A stretch of DNA of 64,000 nucleotides from Coptis chinensis (Eukaryota; Streptophyta; Magnoliopsida; Ranunculales; Ranunculaceae), in contig CM027385.1 in the NCBI GenBank assembly GCA_015680905.1, positions 77,521,501-77,585,500 of the forward strand, given 5' to 3'. The notes below the pieces were generated by a model. That model ran no database searches, had not been told where the DNA came from, and saw only the letters and a list, made by a program, of their open reading frames with translations. This document shows positions 38,601 to 47,206 of this stretch, piece by piece. Numbering within the stretch: the first letter of the stretch is position 1; each line of letters opens with the position of its first letter. Position numbers and translations under genes: made by a program.

Positions 38601-40907
38601 CAAACGTTTTAGAAAACGCCTCGACATTAGGATTTGGAAGATCGATTACTCATACCTATAATTTTTGGATAGTCGCTTAAGTGAAGTTTGATCACACCAT
38701 GGCGCAATCGTCACCCATACTATTTGTATGGCTCAATACATATTTTATTGGTCAATATTATTTAATGAGAGAGTATTCTTTTTGCACTTCGAGTTTGTAG
38801 ATTAAGAATTTAGAACTATATATGTAAGGTGTTAGAATTATACAAACAGAGACTTGAAGCTTTTGTCATGCAAATGTCCATTGGAAGAGCTAAAATGAAT
38901 TAAAAGCCAAGGACAACATGGAGATGGAATTATCAAGATTGTGTATGCATATTTTAGCAAATATATATGTAACACGTGGCAGCATCTTCTTAAGGCTCGG
39001 ATATGGTCTTTGTGTGGGTACAAAGTACCAGAACACACTTCAAGTCCAAATCCTCTTACTTCCTAGGTTCGGAAGTGAGACAAGAAGAGGAGGTTCGTGG
39101 GCTTTGGAACTAGTTGGAGTAGTTGGTTCATATAACCAACTCTTAACTATGAACTCCAAATCCGGAACTCAACTACTAGGTTTGAAACAGGTTCGTGGGC
39201 TTTGGAACTAGTTGGAGTAGTAGGTTCGTATAACCAACTCCTAACTATGAACTCCAACTCCGGTAGGTTCGAAGGAGGTTCGTGGGCTTTGGAACTAGTT
39301 GGAGTAGTAGGTTTGTATAACCAACTCCTAACTATGAACTCCAAATCCGGAGCTCAACTACTAGGCTCGGAGCTCTAACTACTACTCCGAACGTAAACAT
39401 GTTTTTCTGTTGTTTAAGTCAATAAAAGAGACCTATTTGACTTGGGAAACATGAGGCTTCTAGAAGAGTCAAGATGAGACTTAACAAGAGACGGTCTCCT
39501 AATTAAACACTAATTGGGAACCCTCATCTATTCTTATAAAAAGAATAATTGAACTACGCTTTGAGTTTGATTCCTATTCACAGGATACGTAGGCAGCCAT
39601 TAAAGAACGTGGTTCAACTCATCATCTACCACATCTCTTCTTCTTGATCCAATACTTTTCATTGTTCTTTGATCATCAACAAAATATTTGTGTTTCTAGA
39701 TTAGGAAAAATTATCACACAAAGATGTACTCAATATTTAGAGAAGATATATATGTCTACTTGATCTCACTATATCTTCTTCTCTATTAGTTGGTAACTCA
39801 ACTATTTTAATTATATATCCAGCTTTAAAACAGTAACCATTTTAATGTGGGTCAAAAGGGAGAATCTTTAATCTTGGTTTGTCCCTTTTGGGTTAACTAA
39901 AAATGAGCTTTTGCTATATTAGGGATTCCAAAAATAACCCTAAAACAAGAAGTGCAACAGCACACTCGACAAGTGGTGTAATTTGGCAATACATGTTTTT
40001 CTCTCTAAAAGCATTTGTGTTTGCCCAAAAAAAATGATGTCTTCAGATGTCCTATTCTTTCCCCAAGCAATTATAAAGACCAACATTTAACTAAAAAGCC
40101 CAAACTAATTTTAAAGTCCAATACACTTGAATTATAGACTTGAACTTTTTCTCTTAAAACATTGAGTACTTAATCAGTTCATCATCAAAATAATAGCACA
40201 ATATACACTTATAATAGTCTGGACTCTGGAGCAAATCAACTATTAATGTAGTAAGCCGGCCTGGCCGGCATATTGGCTAGTATAACAAATACAACTAGGC
40301 AAAACTACAAAAGATACACGCATCGCGTGTGCATATATACTAGTTTCACAAGTAATATATCCAAATTTAAGTGAATCGATCTATATCCAAAAATTTATAA
40401 TGAATTAAATTGAAATGTTTGAACCCAAAATTTATAACTAAGGTTAATATGTCCAAATTTAGGTGAACGTCTAAAAATATATTAATGAATTAAATTGGAT
40501 TATTTGAAATTGTGAATACAAAATTTATAACTGGATTATCTGCAAATTTATCACTCATTTTTAATCGACATCACTCACAGTAAGTGATATCATTAAAAAT
40601 GATCAGTTTCTGAAAATGAACTCAATTCATTTTTTTTTTTTTTTTTGAAACTTAACTCGATTTCTTAATTATTTATTTTAAACCATAACATTAAATATGA
40701 ATAATACAATATAGTTGGATACGTTTGTGATTACGAAACATAAATACCAACCCTTATTTTTTTTTTAAAAACGTACAAAATGTTTTCTATTTCTAAGGAA
40801 TTTCCAAAGGGTTTGATATGAAAATAACCTCTTCGAGCGTGCATATAGGCTAATAATGATACGGTGATTGGACATAACAAACATATATACGCGGTACACT
40901 TTACTAG

Positions 40908-40972
<65 letters not shown>

Positions 40973-41586
40973 TTTTTATTTTTATTTTTATTTTTATTTT
41001 TGTTTTTTGAAAAGACCAAGGGTTTAGGGGACCTCAACCTTTATTAATGGCAAATTCTCAAATATAATTTTCCTTCTTTATCACCTTTGATCAGTTCACT
41101 AAATTTTTGATCTATGGAGACAAACATATATATATAAAAACGAGGGGTCGAGTGAACAGTGAATGTGTGTGGACGTAGGAGTATTTTGGTCATTTCACTT
41201 TTTTATTATTTTTTTAACTTTCAAGAGGTAAAATAATAATTTAATGTTTATAAATTTAAAAAAAAAATTATGTGGATCCTACGTGGATACCACGTGCACA
41301 GTAGCTAGTATATATAACACAGGACACATGATTGTACAAAACTAATTTAGGTACCTTCTATTTCTGGCAAGACAGGTTGAATCTTTTGAGTTGGGGCACT
41401 GGCATTCAAAGGAGGTTGAGTAACTGGACTTCCAGCATTGGAACTCCAAGGAGCAGGTTGAGCCATAGGACTCTGGGCACTACTAATGGAACTCGATGGA
41501 GGTTGAGAAGTATAAATTTGGGCATCTGAACACAGTGACATTTGTAGTAAGTGAATAAGTAGAAACCAGAGAAGTGAACTTTCCAT
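14285..41586 (-). CDS. LRR-malectin receptor-like Ser/Thr kinase (LRR-VIII type), 24 exons
   Basis: Plasma-membrane receptor kinase. Exons, 5' to 3' on the minus strand: 41586-41355, 31387-31243, 31069-30998, 28885-28814, 28673-28602, 28433-28362, 27683-27612, 27530-27459, 26598-26527, 26441-26370, 26272-26201, 25199-25131, 24140-24081, 23937-23875, 23247-23212, 23125-23073, 19958-19591, 19514-19337, 19229-19098, 18938-18823, 18746-18536, 18435-18213, 15145-14995, 14554-14285. All have GT/AG borders and matching phases, giving about 984 residues. Order: signal peptide, Pro/Ser linker, Cys cap, LRRs in 72-nt exons, malectin domain, transmembrane helix, kinase. The kinase has [28 protein letters not shown] and RPTM, so it should be active. 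Oddities: one acceptor must shift 5 nt to keep frame, the first intron is 10 kb, and introns are full of transposons. The ligand is unknown. Confidence 0.85.
15580..17900 (+). mobile_element. Ty1/copia remnant in a kinase-domain intron
   Basis: Opposite in strand to the host gene. Gag-like words lie near 15.58-15.78 kb ([14 protein letters not shown]). A conserved start of the copia reverse transcriptase lies at 17565-17650 ([16 protein letters not shown], then [12 protein letters not shown]). [13 protein letters not shown]-like sequence follows near 17.87 kb. Frames are broken throughout and I could not place LTRs. Confidence 0.55.
19098..19514 (-). other. Receptor kinase end of malectin domain and transmembrane exon
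   Basis: Exon 19514-19337 encodes [12 protein letters not shown], then [14 protein letters not shown] and [13 protein letters not shown]. Exon 19229-19098 encodes [11 protein letters not shown] and the helix [20 protein letters not shown], followed by basic HKDLRG. The nearest AG (start 19519) would keep the family-like GER sequence but shifts the frame by one. The next AG (start 19514) keeps it open. Confidence 0.65.
19591..19958 (-). other. Receptor kinase malectin-domain exon
   Basis: 368 nt starting [12 protein letters not shown], then [40 protein letters not shown] and KRIFDIYVQ. These are the hallmark strings of the malectin-like domain in LRR-VIII kinases, which binds carbohydrate-like ligands in animal malectin. 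It joins the previous exon as SN-Y-SSLY in correct phase. The donor is CAG/GTAATT. Confidence 0.85.
19959..23072 (-). other. Receptor kinase intron between last LRR-side exon and malectin exon
   Basis: A 3.1-kb intron. It holds a local inverted duplication at 21.96-22.32 kb. A stretch near 21.0-21.3 kb resembles an LTR (ATAAAGGCATGGACC) but I could not find its ends. No coding exon recognised. Confidence 0.4.
21962..22320. repeat. Local inverted duplication with perfect 18-bp stem
   Basis: An 18-bp perfect inverted repeat, GCTGATTTTCTGGGGATT at 22195-22212 and its complement at 22256-22273, with a 43-nt loop. A flanking segment (GGCTACATCAACATACATAA near 21966) recurs on the other side as GGCTAGCTACGTCAATATAC near 22278, and the loop contains part of it inverted. 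The transcript would fold into a hairpin. Confidence 0.55.
24236..24300. repeat. Compound (ACT)n(AAT)n microsatellite
   Basis: About eleven ACT units followed by about nine AAT/ATA units and TAGTAA variants, in an intron of the receptor kinase. Confidence 0.85.
24591..24838. repeat. 124-bp tandem duplication in an intron
   Basis: 24591-24714 and 24715-24838 are direct repeats starting CAGGTTTTGACAATCATG, with one visible mismatch (TTTTAAGG versus TTTGAAGG). The near identity suggests a recent event. Confidence 0.9.
25440..25623. repeat. Interspersed TAGGCG-type short repeat
   Basis: GC-richer block with GCCTAGCCCGACTAATCGG, GGCCTAGGCGAGTCGGCTAGG and the end TTTTAGAACACTG. This is a common dispersed plant repeat pattern with self-complementary GCCTAGGC words. 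The class (SINE or MITE) is not resolved. Confidence 0.45.
26721..26976. mobile_element. Hairpin MITE-like element in a receptor kinase intron
   Basis: Two long imperfect inverted arms. The left arm, 26721-26786, contains ATATGATCTCCTCACCATG and CATGCCCACAAAATTT. The right arm, 26911-26976, has the complements AAATTTTGTGGGCATG and GAGAAGATCATATCC. No coding capacity. The target duplication is not resolved. Confidence 0.65.
27026..27397. mobile_element. Second hairpin MITE-like element in the same intron
   Basis: Terminal inverted repeats of 37 nt at 27026-27062 and 27361-27397 (GGATTAATATACAACACTTT versus the complement GGATTCATATATAACACTTT) with about three mismatches. Internal words such as TTTTGTGGATATGATCT are shared with the element at 26721, so the two are related. 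Confidence 0.65.
30188..30640 (-). pseudogene. RNase H (RVT_3-type) fragment of a LINE
   Basis: On the minus strand broken frames read [18 protein letters not shown], then [14 protein letters not shown] (the catalytic D of the VDS motif), then [23 protein letters not shown], the usual D-A-NH end of the plant RNase H-like domain. At least two stops interrupt it. It lies in an intron of the receptor kinase, in the same strand. Confidence 0.6.
31243..31387 (-). other. Receptor kinase exon 2: N-terminal cysteine cap
   Basis: It encodes [11 protein letters not shown] followed by [20 protein letters not shown] and CHVTKL. The spacing of cysteines is that of the cap before the first LRR in LRR-VIII kinases. 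The acceptor is CTGCAG and the donor GTATGA; the exon is 145 nt and phase 1 to 2. Confidence 0.8.
31900..33400 (+). mobile_element. Decayed Ty3/gypsy fragment in intron 1
   Basis: LTR-like sequence with GGTACGTAGGCAACC near 32170 is followed by TTGCACCATCTGCGGTTC near 32305, resembling a degenerated gypsy primer-binding site. Reverse-transcriptase words follow: MPSIDPS near 32690, and [20 protein letters not shown] at 32893-32953, which matches the conserved R-V-C-x-D-Y-x-x-L-N-K motif. All frames are broken. Confidence 0.6.
35577..35631. repeat. (AT)n microsatellite
   Basis: About 27 perfect TA units inside the 4.5-kb LTR. Confidence 0.95.
36959..37141. repeat. Tandem repeat of about 76 bp in the 4.5-kb LTR
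   Basis: About 2.5 copies of a unit built from GTATTCATTGAATGTGC, AATGACC and GTATTCCTTGAATGTGG, CAGGAATGACCCAA. It occupies a place comparable to the triple repeat in the solo LTR at 3541. Confidence 0.7.
39092..39368. repeat. Triplicated 87-98-bp tandem repeat in intron 1
   Basis: Three copies start at 39092, 39190 and 39277 with GGTTCGTGGGCTTTGGAACT and contain CATATAACCAACTC or GTATAACCAACTCC and TATGAACTCCAA. Downstream, GGATACGTAGGCAGCC near 39580 is an LTR-like word also seen near 32170 and 36595, so the repeat probably lies in a decayed LTR. Confidence 0.75.
40908..41004. repeat. Compound (CA)n(TA)n(TTTTTA)n microsatellite
   Basis: About 16 CA units, about 13 TA units and about six TTTTTA units in a row, 350 bases downstream of the receptor kinase exon 1 in transcript direction. 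Confidence 0.9.
41355..41586 (-). other. Receptor kinase exon 1: signal peptide and Pro/Ser-rich linker
   Basis: The ATG at 41586 starts [20 protein letters not shown], a good secretory signal peptide. It is followed by about 50 residues rich in Pro, Ser, Ala and Gln ([30 protein letters not shown]) before LPEIE. The exon ends GAAG before GTACCT and joins exon 2 as [11 protein letters not shown], which matches the usual N-terminus of this family after the signal peptide. The linker is longer than in relatives I know. An upstream in-frame ATG at 41745 exists, but starting there would bury the signal peptide. Confidence 0.75.
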
Positions 41587-42283
41587 TACTCTAGCTAGCT
41601 CTAAGGATATCTTCTGATCTTGCAAGCTAAAGGAACAAGTAGCCTTATAGTAAGAGCGAGGCAACACGACAACATTCCATTCTAAATTATTAAAAATAGC
41701 TGGGCCCCCAGTTTGAGTGTGAAAATGTGGATTTATAAGTTGCATACAACTTTACATATTAATCAAACTTAAAGAAGAATAAATTTTATGTAGTGCAACT
41801 TTTAGTGATGGGAGGCATGGGACGGGATGCAACTCCTATCATCTCTCACCTCACTCTGGCCCTCTGGGTAATATCAAGAGATAACTAAATGTCTAAATGA
41901 TGCCGAGATACCGAGATGCACTCGTGTTGATGATAACGTGTTAAAATACCATTTTCGTTTTCACGAAATTGCACTCTTAGGGCCATTTGTTTTTGCCTCT
42001 TACTCTTATAATACCTTGAGGTCTTATAACCTCTTATAAGATGTGTCCCAATGATTTTGGACATTTTTTTGGTTTGTTTTTTGCCTTTTATAATAGGCAT
42101 TCTACTAGAAATGTCTTATAAGAGGCTCCAATTCTATAAGTACCAAAATTGGATCTATTTCAATTCTATAAATCTTATAACTTGAAAAATGACTCAAACA
42201 CCCCCGTCCATATACCCCTAACCTCATTTCTCTCTTATTTCTTTTTTATTATCTTCTTCTCTAAATAACTCCATTGCCCTAGC

Positions 42284-42990
42284 CACCACCGGCTACCACC
42301 ACCACCACCACTACCACCACCACCATCACTTCCACCACTACTACAACCGTACTATTAAGACTATCACTAAGGGTGAAATTCGAGCTAAACAAGCCGAGTT
42401 TTACCTTGCTCAAGCTCGGCTCGCTAATTACACGAGCTTTAAATTGAGCTCGAGCTCAGCTCATATATTAAACGAGTGAGCTCGAGCCGAGCTTAAATGA
42501 GCCAAGCCCAAGTCGAGCTCCGAGCCCTCGGTTATTTTACACTATAAATATGCTATTTGAGCTAAACGGCCGAGCTTCATCAAACTCATTTGTTACATGA
42601 GCTTTAATTTGAGCTCGAGCTCGGCTCATATAGTAAACGAGCGAGCTCGAGCCAAGCCCAAGTCGAGCTCCGAGTCCTCGGCTCAAATTCCACCCTTAAC
42701 TATCACCACCACTATCACCGTGCTATTAAAACCACTACCACTTTCACTACCACCATCACTACTACCGTGCTATTAAGACCAATATCATCACCTCCACTAC
42801 CACCACCACCACCACCACTACCAATGTACTATTAAGACTATCACCACCACCACCACCACCACCGTGATATTAAGACATTCACCACTTTTACTACCACCAC
42901 TATCACTGTGCTATTAAGACTAATATCATCATCTCCACTACCACCACCACCGTGCTATTAAGACCACTACCACCACCACCACTACCGCCA
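42284..42990. repeat. ACC-rich minisatellite with GTGCTATTAAGAC units
   Basis: Runs of ACC/ACT triplets are punctuated by about seven copies of a unit related to ACCGTGCTATTAAGACTA. It is interrupted from 42368 to 42698 by a hAT-like MITE. Some frames could encode Thr/Pro- or His-rich repeats, but no long frame remains open. Confidence 0.8.
42368..42698. mobile_element. hAT-like MITE, 331 bp, 8-bp target duplication
   Basis: Terminal inverted repeats TAAGGGTGAAATTCGAGC and, at the other end, the complement of TAAGGGTGGAATTTGAGC. It is flanked by ACTATCAC at 42360-42367 and 42699-42706, the 8-bp duplication expected of hAT elements. The interior contains two diverged copies of a segment rich in GAGCTCGAGCTCGGCTCATA, which is strongly self-complementary. 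Confidence 0.85.
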
Positions 42991-43251
42991 GTTAAAGTAG
43001 TTTCTTAAAATTGATATTTTAATTATCAAAATTGATTTGAAATCGAAAATCAAACTATACGCTTGTTTTAAATTAATCTATTTAAATTAAATGTGATGTA
43101 AAGCAGGATTATATTTGTCAAATAACCATCTATAGGATATCATGTATTTGTTTTTTCTATTTTTACAAGTGCTTATAAGAGGAGCTTAAAATGAAAAACA
43201 AACCACTTTATAAGACCATCTTATAACACATGGTCTTATAAGACCCTCTTA

Positions 43252-43732
43252 GGGCATCTCTAATAGGGGGTGTAAACCGTATAGAGTGAAAATTTTACAC
43301 CCCAAATATAAAAAAACTCTTTCCAATGGGGGTGTTATACCGTAGGTAATAGTGTATTAGCTAATAGAGAGGGTGAAGAATTTCCCCTCTCGCTATTAGT
43401 TAATAAAAAGCCTGGGCGACACTTGAACTGACGTCTGAGTGAAATAATTTTTGGACGTCACTTGGAGTAACGTCCCTTTCTAATTCTAAAGTAATTTTTT
43501 AACTCGGACGTCACTTAAAGTGACTTCCCAGTTTAAATTAAAGAGGGACGTCACTTTAAAGTGACGTCCGAGTTTAAAATCTATTTGTTTTTTACACTTA
43601 TCCATTGGAGAGTATAGAGTATGGATATTTATAAGCTATATAATAGTATACAATTAGAGGTGTAAAATCTTAATGGCACCTACGTGGAGCCTAGGTGGAG
43701 GTGTAATTTTACATTCCCCATTCGAGATGCTC
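43252..43732. mobile_element. PIF/Harbinger-like (Tourist) MITE, copy 1, 481 bp
   Basis: Ends GGGCATCTC and GAGATGCTC with TTA at 43249-43251 and 43733-43735, the 3-bp duplication of PIF/Harbinger elements. It contains several near-palindromes of the type GGACGTCACTT..AGTGACGTCC. It lies about 1.3 kb upstream of the fasciclin-like gene and is inverted relative to copy 2. Confidence 0.85.
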
Positions 43733-43763
43733 TTATAACTTAACCCAAAAAAACAAATAGCCC

Positions 43764-45049
43764 ATTAGTTCTCCTTTTTGTACGTTAAGTTAAAAAAGAT
43801 TGACACTCGGGAAAGATTTTGTTAAGCATTACATATTCTTACAGAGAATTTTGGTTGAGGAAGGTGACATCCTTAAGTGGAAAATTTGTTTGAAATGACT
43901 CCTTCGACCCGGCGGTTCCTCAATGGCACTCCAAAACTCACGCTGCACTGGACTTTATGTATGCTGATTTGCACTTTACCAGAGCTATCTACCTGAATGT
44001 TGGACTGGAAAAACGAGTTTGTCTACTCCGAGGATATCCTCATAGTGACGACATCCGATATCGTTGGATCTCATCCGATATCGTTGGATCTCGGTCCGAA
44101 AATCAAAAACAAATTCACATTCTCTCTCTTCAGACTGTTGGATCTCGGATCCAACGGCATCGGCACACTCATCCCTATGAAGATATCCTCGTGGTAGCCC
44201 AGGCCCTGGAAAAACAGCTAGACCCTAGACTTAATGTGCTGAATGGCTGAACGACGTGGAGGCGTACTCATTTTGCTTATAGGGACAATAATGCAACTTC
44301 GTGGTACCCATGCTCTTTTTGCCAAGCAGTCAACCAGCGTTACTGGAACTTTAGAAAAACTTATTAGTTCCTTCCAACAAGGATGCACGGCTTTTTAGTT
44401 GTTTGGTTTCTTCCCCTCGATGTGACTTTGCTGAAGTGGTAGGGTGAACCAGTCATATTTGCTTTGTGAAAAAGTGTGTATAGCTATTTTGTAACACGTT
44501 TCTGGCGACTAAAGGAGTCTTTGTGCAATGGAGGACCACGCAGATAACAAAGCAATTCCGTAAAAGCAGAGTTTGCATAGGTTTGTCTAGATTCCGGAAA
44601 ACGACTTCAGAATTTATACCATTTTAAAGGGGCATAAAGATCAATTGTCTTTTTTCATTCCTTCACACTTTCTGGGTTCCCTATGGTATAATACTACAAT
44701 ACATTCTGCCTTTCTAATATATCATATATATACCCTGCTTTCGCGTACCTCCACACAAAATAAATTTGATTAGCACTTGGATAGTTTAAATGTTCATATG
44801 CTTCTAATAGTTTTTTTTTGGATCCTCTACAAAATTTGCTTAAAACACTTTGAATTAATGACAAGAAAAATGGTCATATCATAGCACTTGCTCTGACACG
44901 TGCATTCCAAGCAGAGTGTAAAAACCTTCATCTCCCGCTGTTCATTCTCTAATACACCTCGTTTCTTTCCCTCCCAAGAAACAATAACTTGAAAATTTTA
45001 CTTCTCCTCTCATTCTGCTTCTTCCTCTTGTTCCCAAGAACCAACAACA
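43764..45049. other. Upstream region of the fasciclin-like gene
   Basis: It holds a 20-bp direct tandem repeat, CATCCGATATCGTTGGATCT, near 44058-44098. A TATA-rich segment (CATATATATACC) lies near 44725 and CT-rich leader sequence near 44935-45045. Open frames at 43957-44250 have no recognisable domain. Confidence 0.4.
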
Positions 45050-46060
45050 ATGGCGTCATCATGTTCACACTGGTGGCATGCACCAATCTACATAACAGTT
45101 TCAATCGTACTTGCCATTGTAGCAATCACAACAACAACTCACTCGAACACCAAACCTCAAACACCTTTCCCTTCAAACCAAGATTCTTTAATAACCCATC
45201 AACTCTCGACAAACACTTCTCGATCACTCCGTAACTCTGGTTTTCATTTCATGTCTACACTTCTACAAATCTCACCAGAACTTTTCCTTCCAGCTTCTTC
45301 ATCGACCATTTTCGCTATTCAAGATACAGCTATTTCTAACATCTCTCTTCCTCCATTGTTAATGAGAGATCTTCTTTGGTATCATACCTCTTCTATTACG
45401 CTTTCTTTAGATGATCTTTTGAAACAACCCCAAGGTAGTTGTGTTCCTACATTGCCTAATGGAAAGAATCTTTCTATCACAAAGATTGTCAATCAAGAAA
45501 GATTGGTTGAAATCAATGGAGTTCTGATTTCTCATCCTGATATATTCAGTCATGGGCTATATTCGATTCATGGGGTTGTCGCGCCGTTCTTTTCAATTAA
45601 TCATACATTGGAGCAAAAACAAGATTGGGGTTTCATTAAATCGCATGTTTGTGGACAGAATATGAGTGTAAATGCCAATGAAACACAAGCAAGAAACATG
45701 TGGAATCGAGTTATAAGGCAGTTGAGCTCGAATGGGTATGTTTCGTGTGCGATTGGGTTGCGGTCGGTTCTTGATAGGATTCTTATTGATTACACCGATT
45801 TGAGTTCTGTTACAATTTTCGCCCCTTTGGATTTCGCTTACATTGCTTCGCCTTCGCCGATGTTGGAGAGACTAGTGAGGTTGCATATATTGCCTGAAAG
45901 ATATGAGTACAGAGAACTTGTTTCTGTGCCTGCGAAAGCTTCTTTAAGGACATTATTTAATGGGGATGACCTGGAAGTAACAGAGGATTATAATGCCAAG
46001 GGGGTACTTGGTATCAATGGATTACTGCACCGGATATCCTGTTGTCCAAGGAGTTTGTGA
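45050..46060 (+). CDS. Fasciclin-like (FAS1) domain protein, intronless
   Basis: A complete 336-residue frame, ATG at 45050, with context CAACAATGGC, a good plant start. The N-terminus carries a hydrophobic segment (YITVSIVLAIVAI, residues about 14-26), a signal peptide or anchor. A first FAS1 region (about 60-185) includes STIFAIQDTAI and HGLYSIHGVVAPF. A second (about 220-330) includes RSVLDRILIDY, VTIFAPLDFAY, RLVRLHIL and GINGLL. Several N-glycosylation sequons are seen (NTS, NIS, NHT, NMS, NET). There is no obvious GPI signal and little Pro/Ala/Thr arabinogalactan sequence, so it resembles the FLA19-21-type subgroup. Such proteins are secreted and act in cell-wall adhesion; the exact role here is unknown. 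It is flanked by two inverted MITE copies. Confidence 0.9.
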   Translation: MASSCSHWWHAPIYITVSIVLAIVAITTTTHSNTKPQTPFPSNQDSLITHQLSTNTSRSLRNSGFHFMSTLLQISPELFLPASSSTIFAIQDTAISNISLPPLLMRDLLWYHTSSITLSLDDLLKQPQGSCVPTLPNGKNLSITKIVNQERLVEINGVLISHPDIFSHGLYSIHGVVAPFFSINHTLEQKQDWGFIKSHVCGQNMSVNANETQARNMWNRVIRQLSSNGYVSCAIGLRSVLDRILIDYTDLSSVTIFAPLDFAYIASPSPMLERLVRLHILPERYEYRELVSVPAKASLRTLFNGDDLEVTEDYNAKGVLGINGLLHRISCCPRSL

Positions 46061-47203
46061 TTCATGGGATTTCTCGACCCTTTAAAATGGTGAAGCTTTC
46101 TAGCACAATGAGTTAGGAGCATTTTCAGATCAATGGAGTTGTGTTGCTGCTATTTTTTGTATAGCTCTTGTGACTTTTATGTTCAGTGATTGTATACTTT
46201 GTGTTTTCTGATTCAAAGAAACCTTTCTGCAACTGTGTAAGATTCTATGAAGACGTTTAATATTTGTTCTTAGATGATGCTCATTATCTCATATATAAGT
46301 GTACACCACATTGAAATCAACGCCTCTTTTATGAGTTTTGAGGATTTGGAAATGTTTTCTGTCAAAATTGATAATCTTCTGGTTAAAGTCTAATGTGAAC
46401 CGCTTTTCCCTTGTCCTTGTTATTTACGCAAAATAGCACGCACGCCCTTTGGGGCAAAATAGAATCAGTCTTTAAGAAACTTGATTGTTTGTAAACCAAC
46501 AGGGAGTTATTGAGAAAGAAAAGCATAAACACTGTATGCATATGTGCTTTTGCCAATTTTATAACCAAACATGGTAAAAGAGAACAAAAACAATCACCAT
46601 TTTAAAGCAAAATATTTGTTCGTCCAGGCTTTCTTCAATCATTTTGATTATCGAACAAAAAACAAAAAAGCAAAATATTTGTTTTCCCTAACATATCACC
46701 ATTTCAACAATCAATACACAACTTACAACAACGAATACAAAACACAGAGCATATATGCTCAAAAAACAAACAGATGAAGTCCTTCCTTTGTCATGTGATG
46801 AAGTTGTAGGAACACTTGGTGGTCTAATAACAGTAGCACTTGTGCTAAGTCCATTAGATGAACCATTAGTCCCAAATGGAACAATAATGTACACACTCAG
46901 AGATGTATTGCTTGACTTCCACCTTCCTCTTTCTTGACTGGGGAGCTTCACACTATAAAGACGTAAGTATGTGTCGCCAGTCCCACGTCACTCCATAACC
47001 TATTGGTGCATTTTCTCTTCTCTTTGTTGGTCCCTTTGTTTGTTTGTTTGTTCTTATTCACCACCTGCAAGTATATAAGCCAATTAGACTACCATGTAAA
47101 TAATGTGAACATGCAACTAAATGTGCAAATGACTTGCAGGTTTCTTCAGAAGGCTATTGCATCCGTCATTCCCCCCGATGTGATTCCAGACTCATAAAGC
47201 TTG
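46061..47203. other. 3' flank of the fasciclin-like gene
   Basis: Contains the 3' untranslated region of the gene and then AT-rich spacer. Overlapping short frames on both strands at 46688-46951 have no recognisable domain and I do not call them. Confidence 0.4.
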
Positions 47204-47206
47204 TTA

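Larger units (their letters stand above)
33894..38696 (-). mobile_element. Cassandra-type LTR with 5S rRNA-like sequence, split by a gypsy LTR
   Basis: On the minus strand the LTR would start TGTGATCAAACTTCAC (about 38696) and end GGGTCGTTACA (33894). Without the insert it is about 285 bp, the size of Cassandra LTRs. Inside is a 5S rRNA-like block: GAACTCCATAGTTAAGCGTA, GGCGGGAGTAGTCCAAGGATG split in two reads, and GGGTGACCACCTGG. These match the A-box/intermediate/C-box region of plant 5S rRNA. It is not a working 5S gene: the ends of 5S are missing and a 4.5-kb LTR sits in box C. No target duplication was found, so the outer limit near 38696 is approximate. Confidence 0.75.
41980..43763. 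mobile_element. Possible composite element with GGGCCATTTGTTTTT ends
   Basis: The left end reads GGGCCATTTGTTTTTGCC and the right end AAAAACAAATAGCCC, an imperfect inverted repeat. Both sides carry CTTATAAGA-rich subterminal sequence. The interval contains the minisatellite, the hAT-like MITE and one Harbinger-like MITE. I found no 8-bp target duplication, so this is tentative. Confidence 0.3.

Noticed and set aside
33931-38640. A chromosomal 5S rRNA gene
   Set aside because: Only the middle of 5S is conserved, it sits in a retroelement-type LTR with the right length and ends, and it is split by an insertion.
41587-41745. An upstream in-frame ATG extending the receptor kinase by 53 residues
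   Set aside because: It would put the clear signal peptide in the middle of the protein. The ATG at 41586 places it at the N-terminus.
43957-44250. Two overlapping + strand frames upstream of the fasciclin-like gene
   Set aside because: They include a short tandem repeat and show no domain; coding potential is not supported.
46688-46951. Overlapping small frames on both strands (60 and 87 codons)
   Set aside because: Neither has a family match or a convincing start context; the minus-strand one ends in a low-complexity hydrophobic run.
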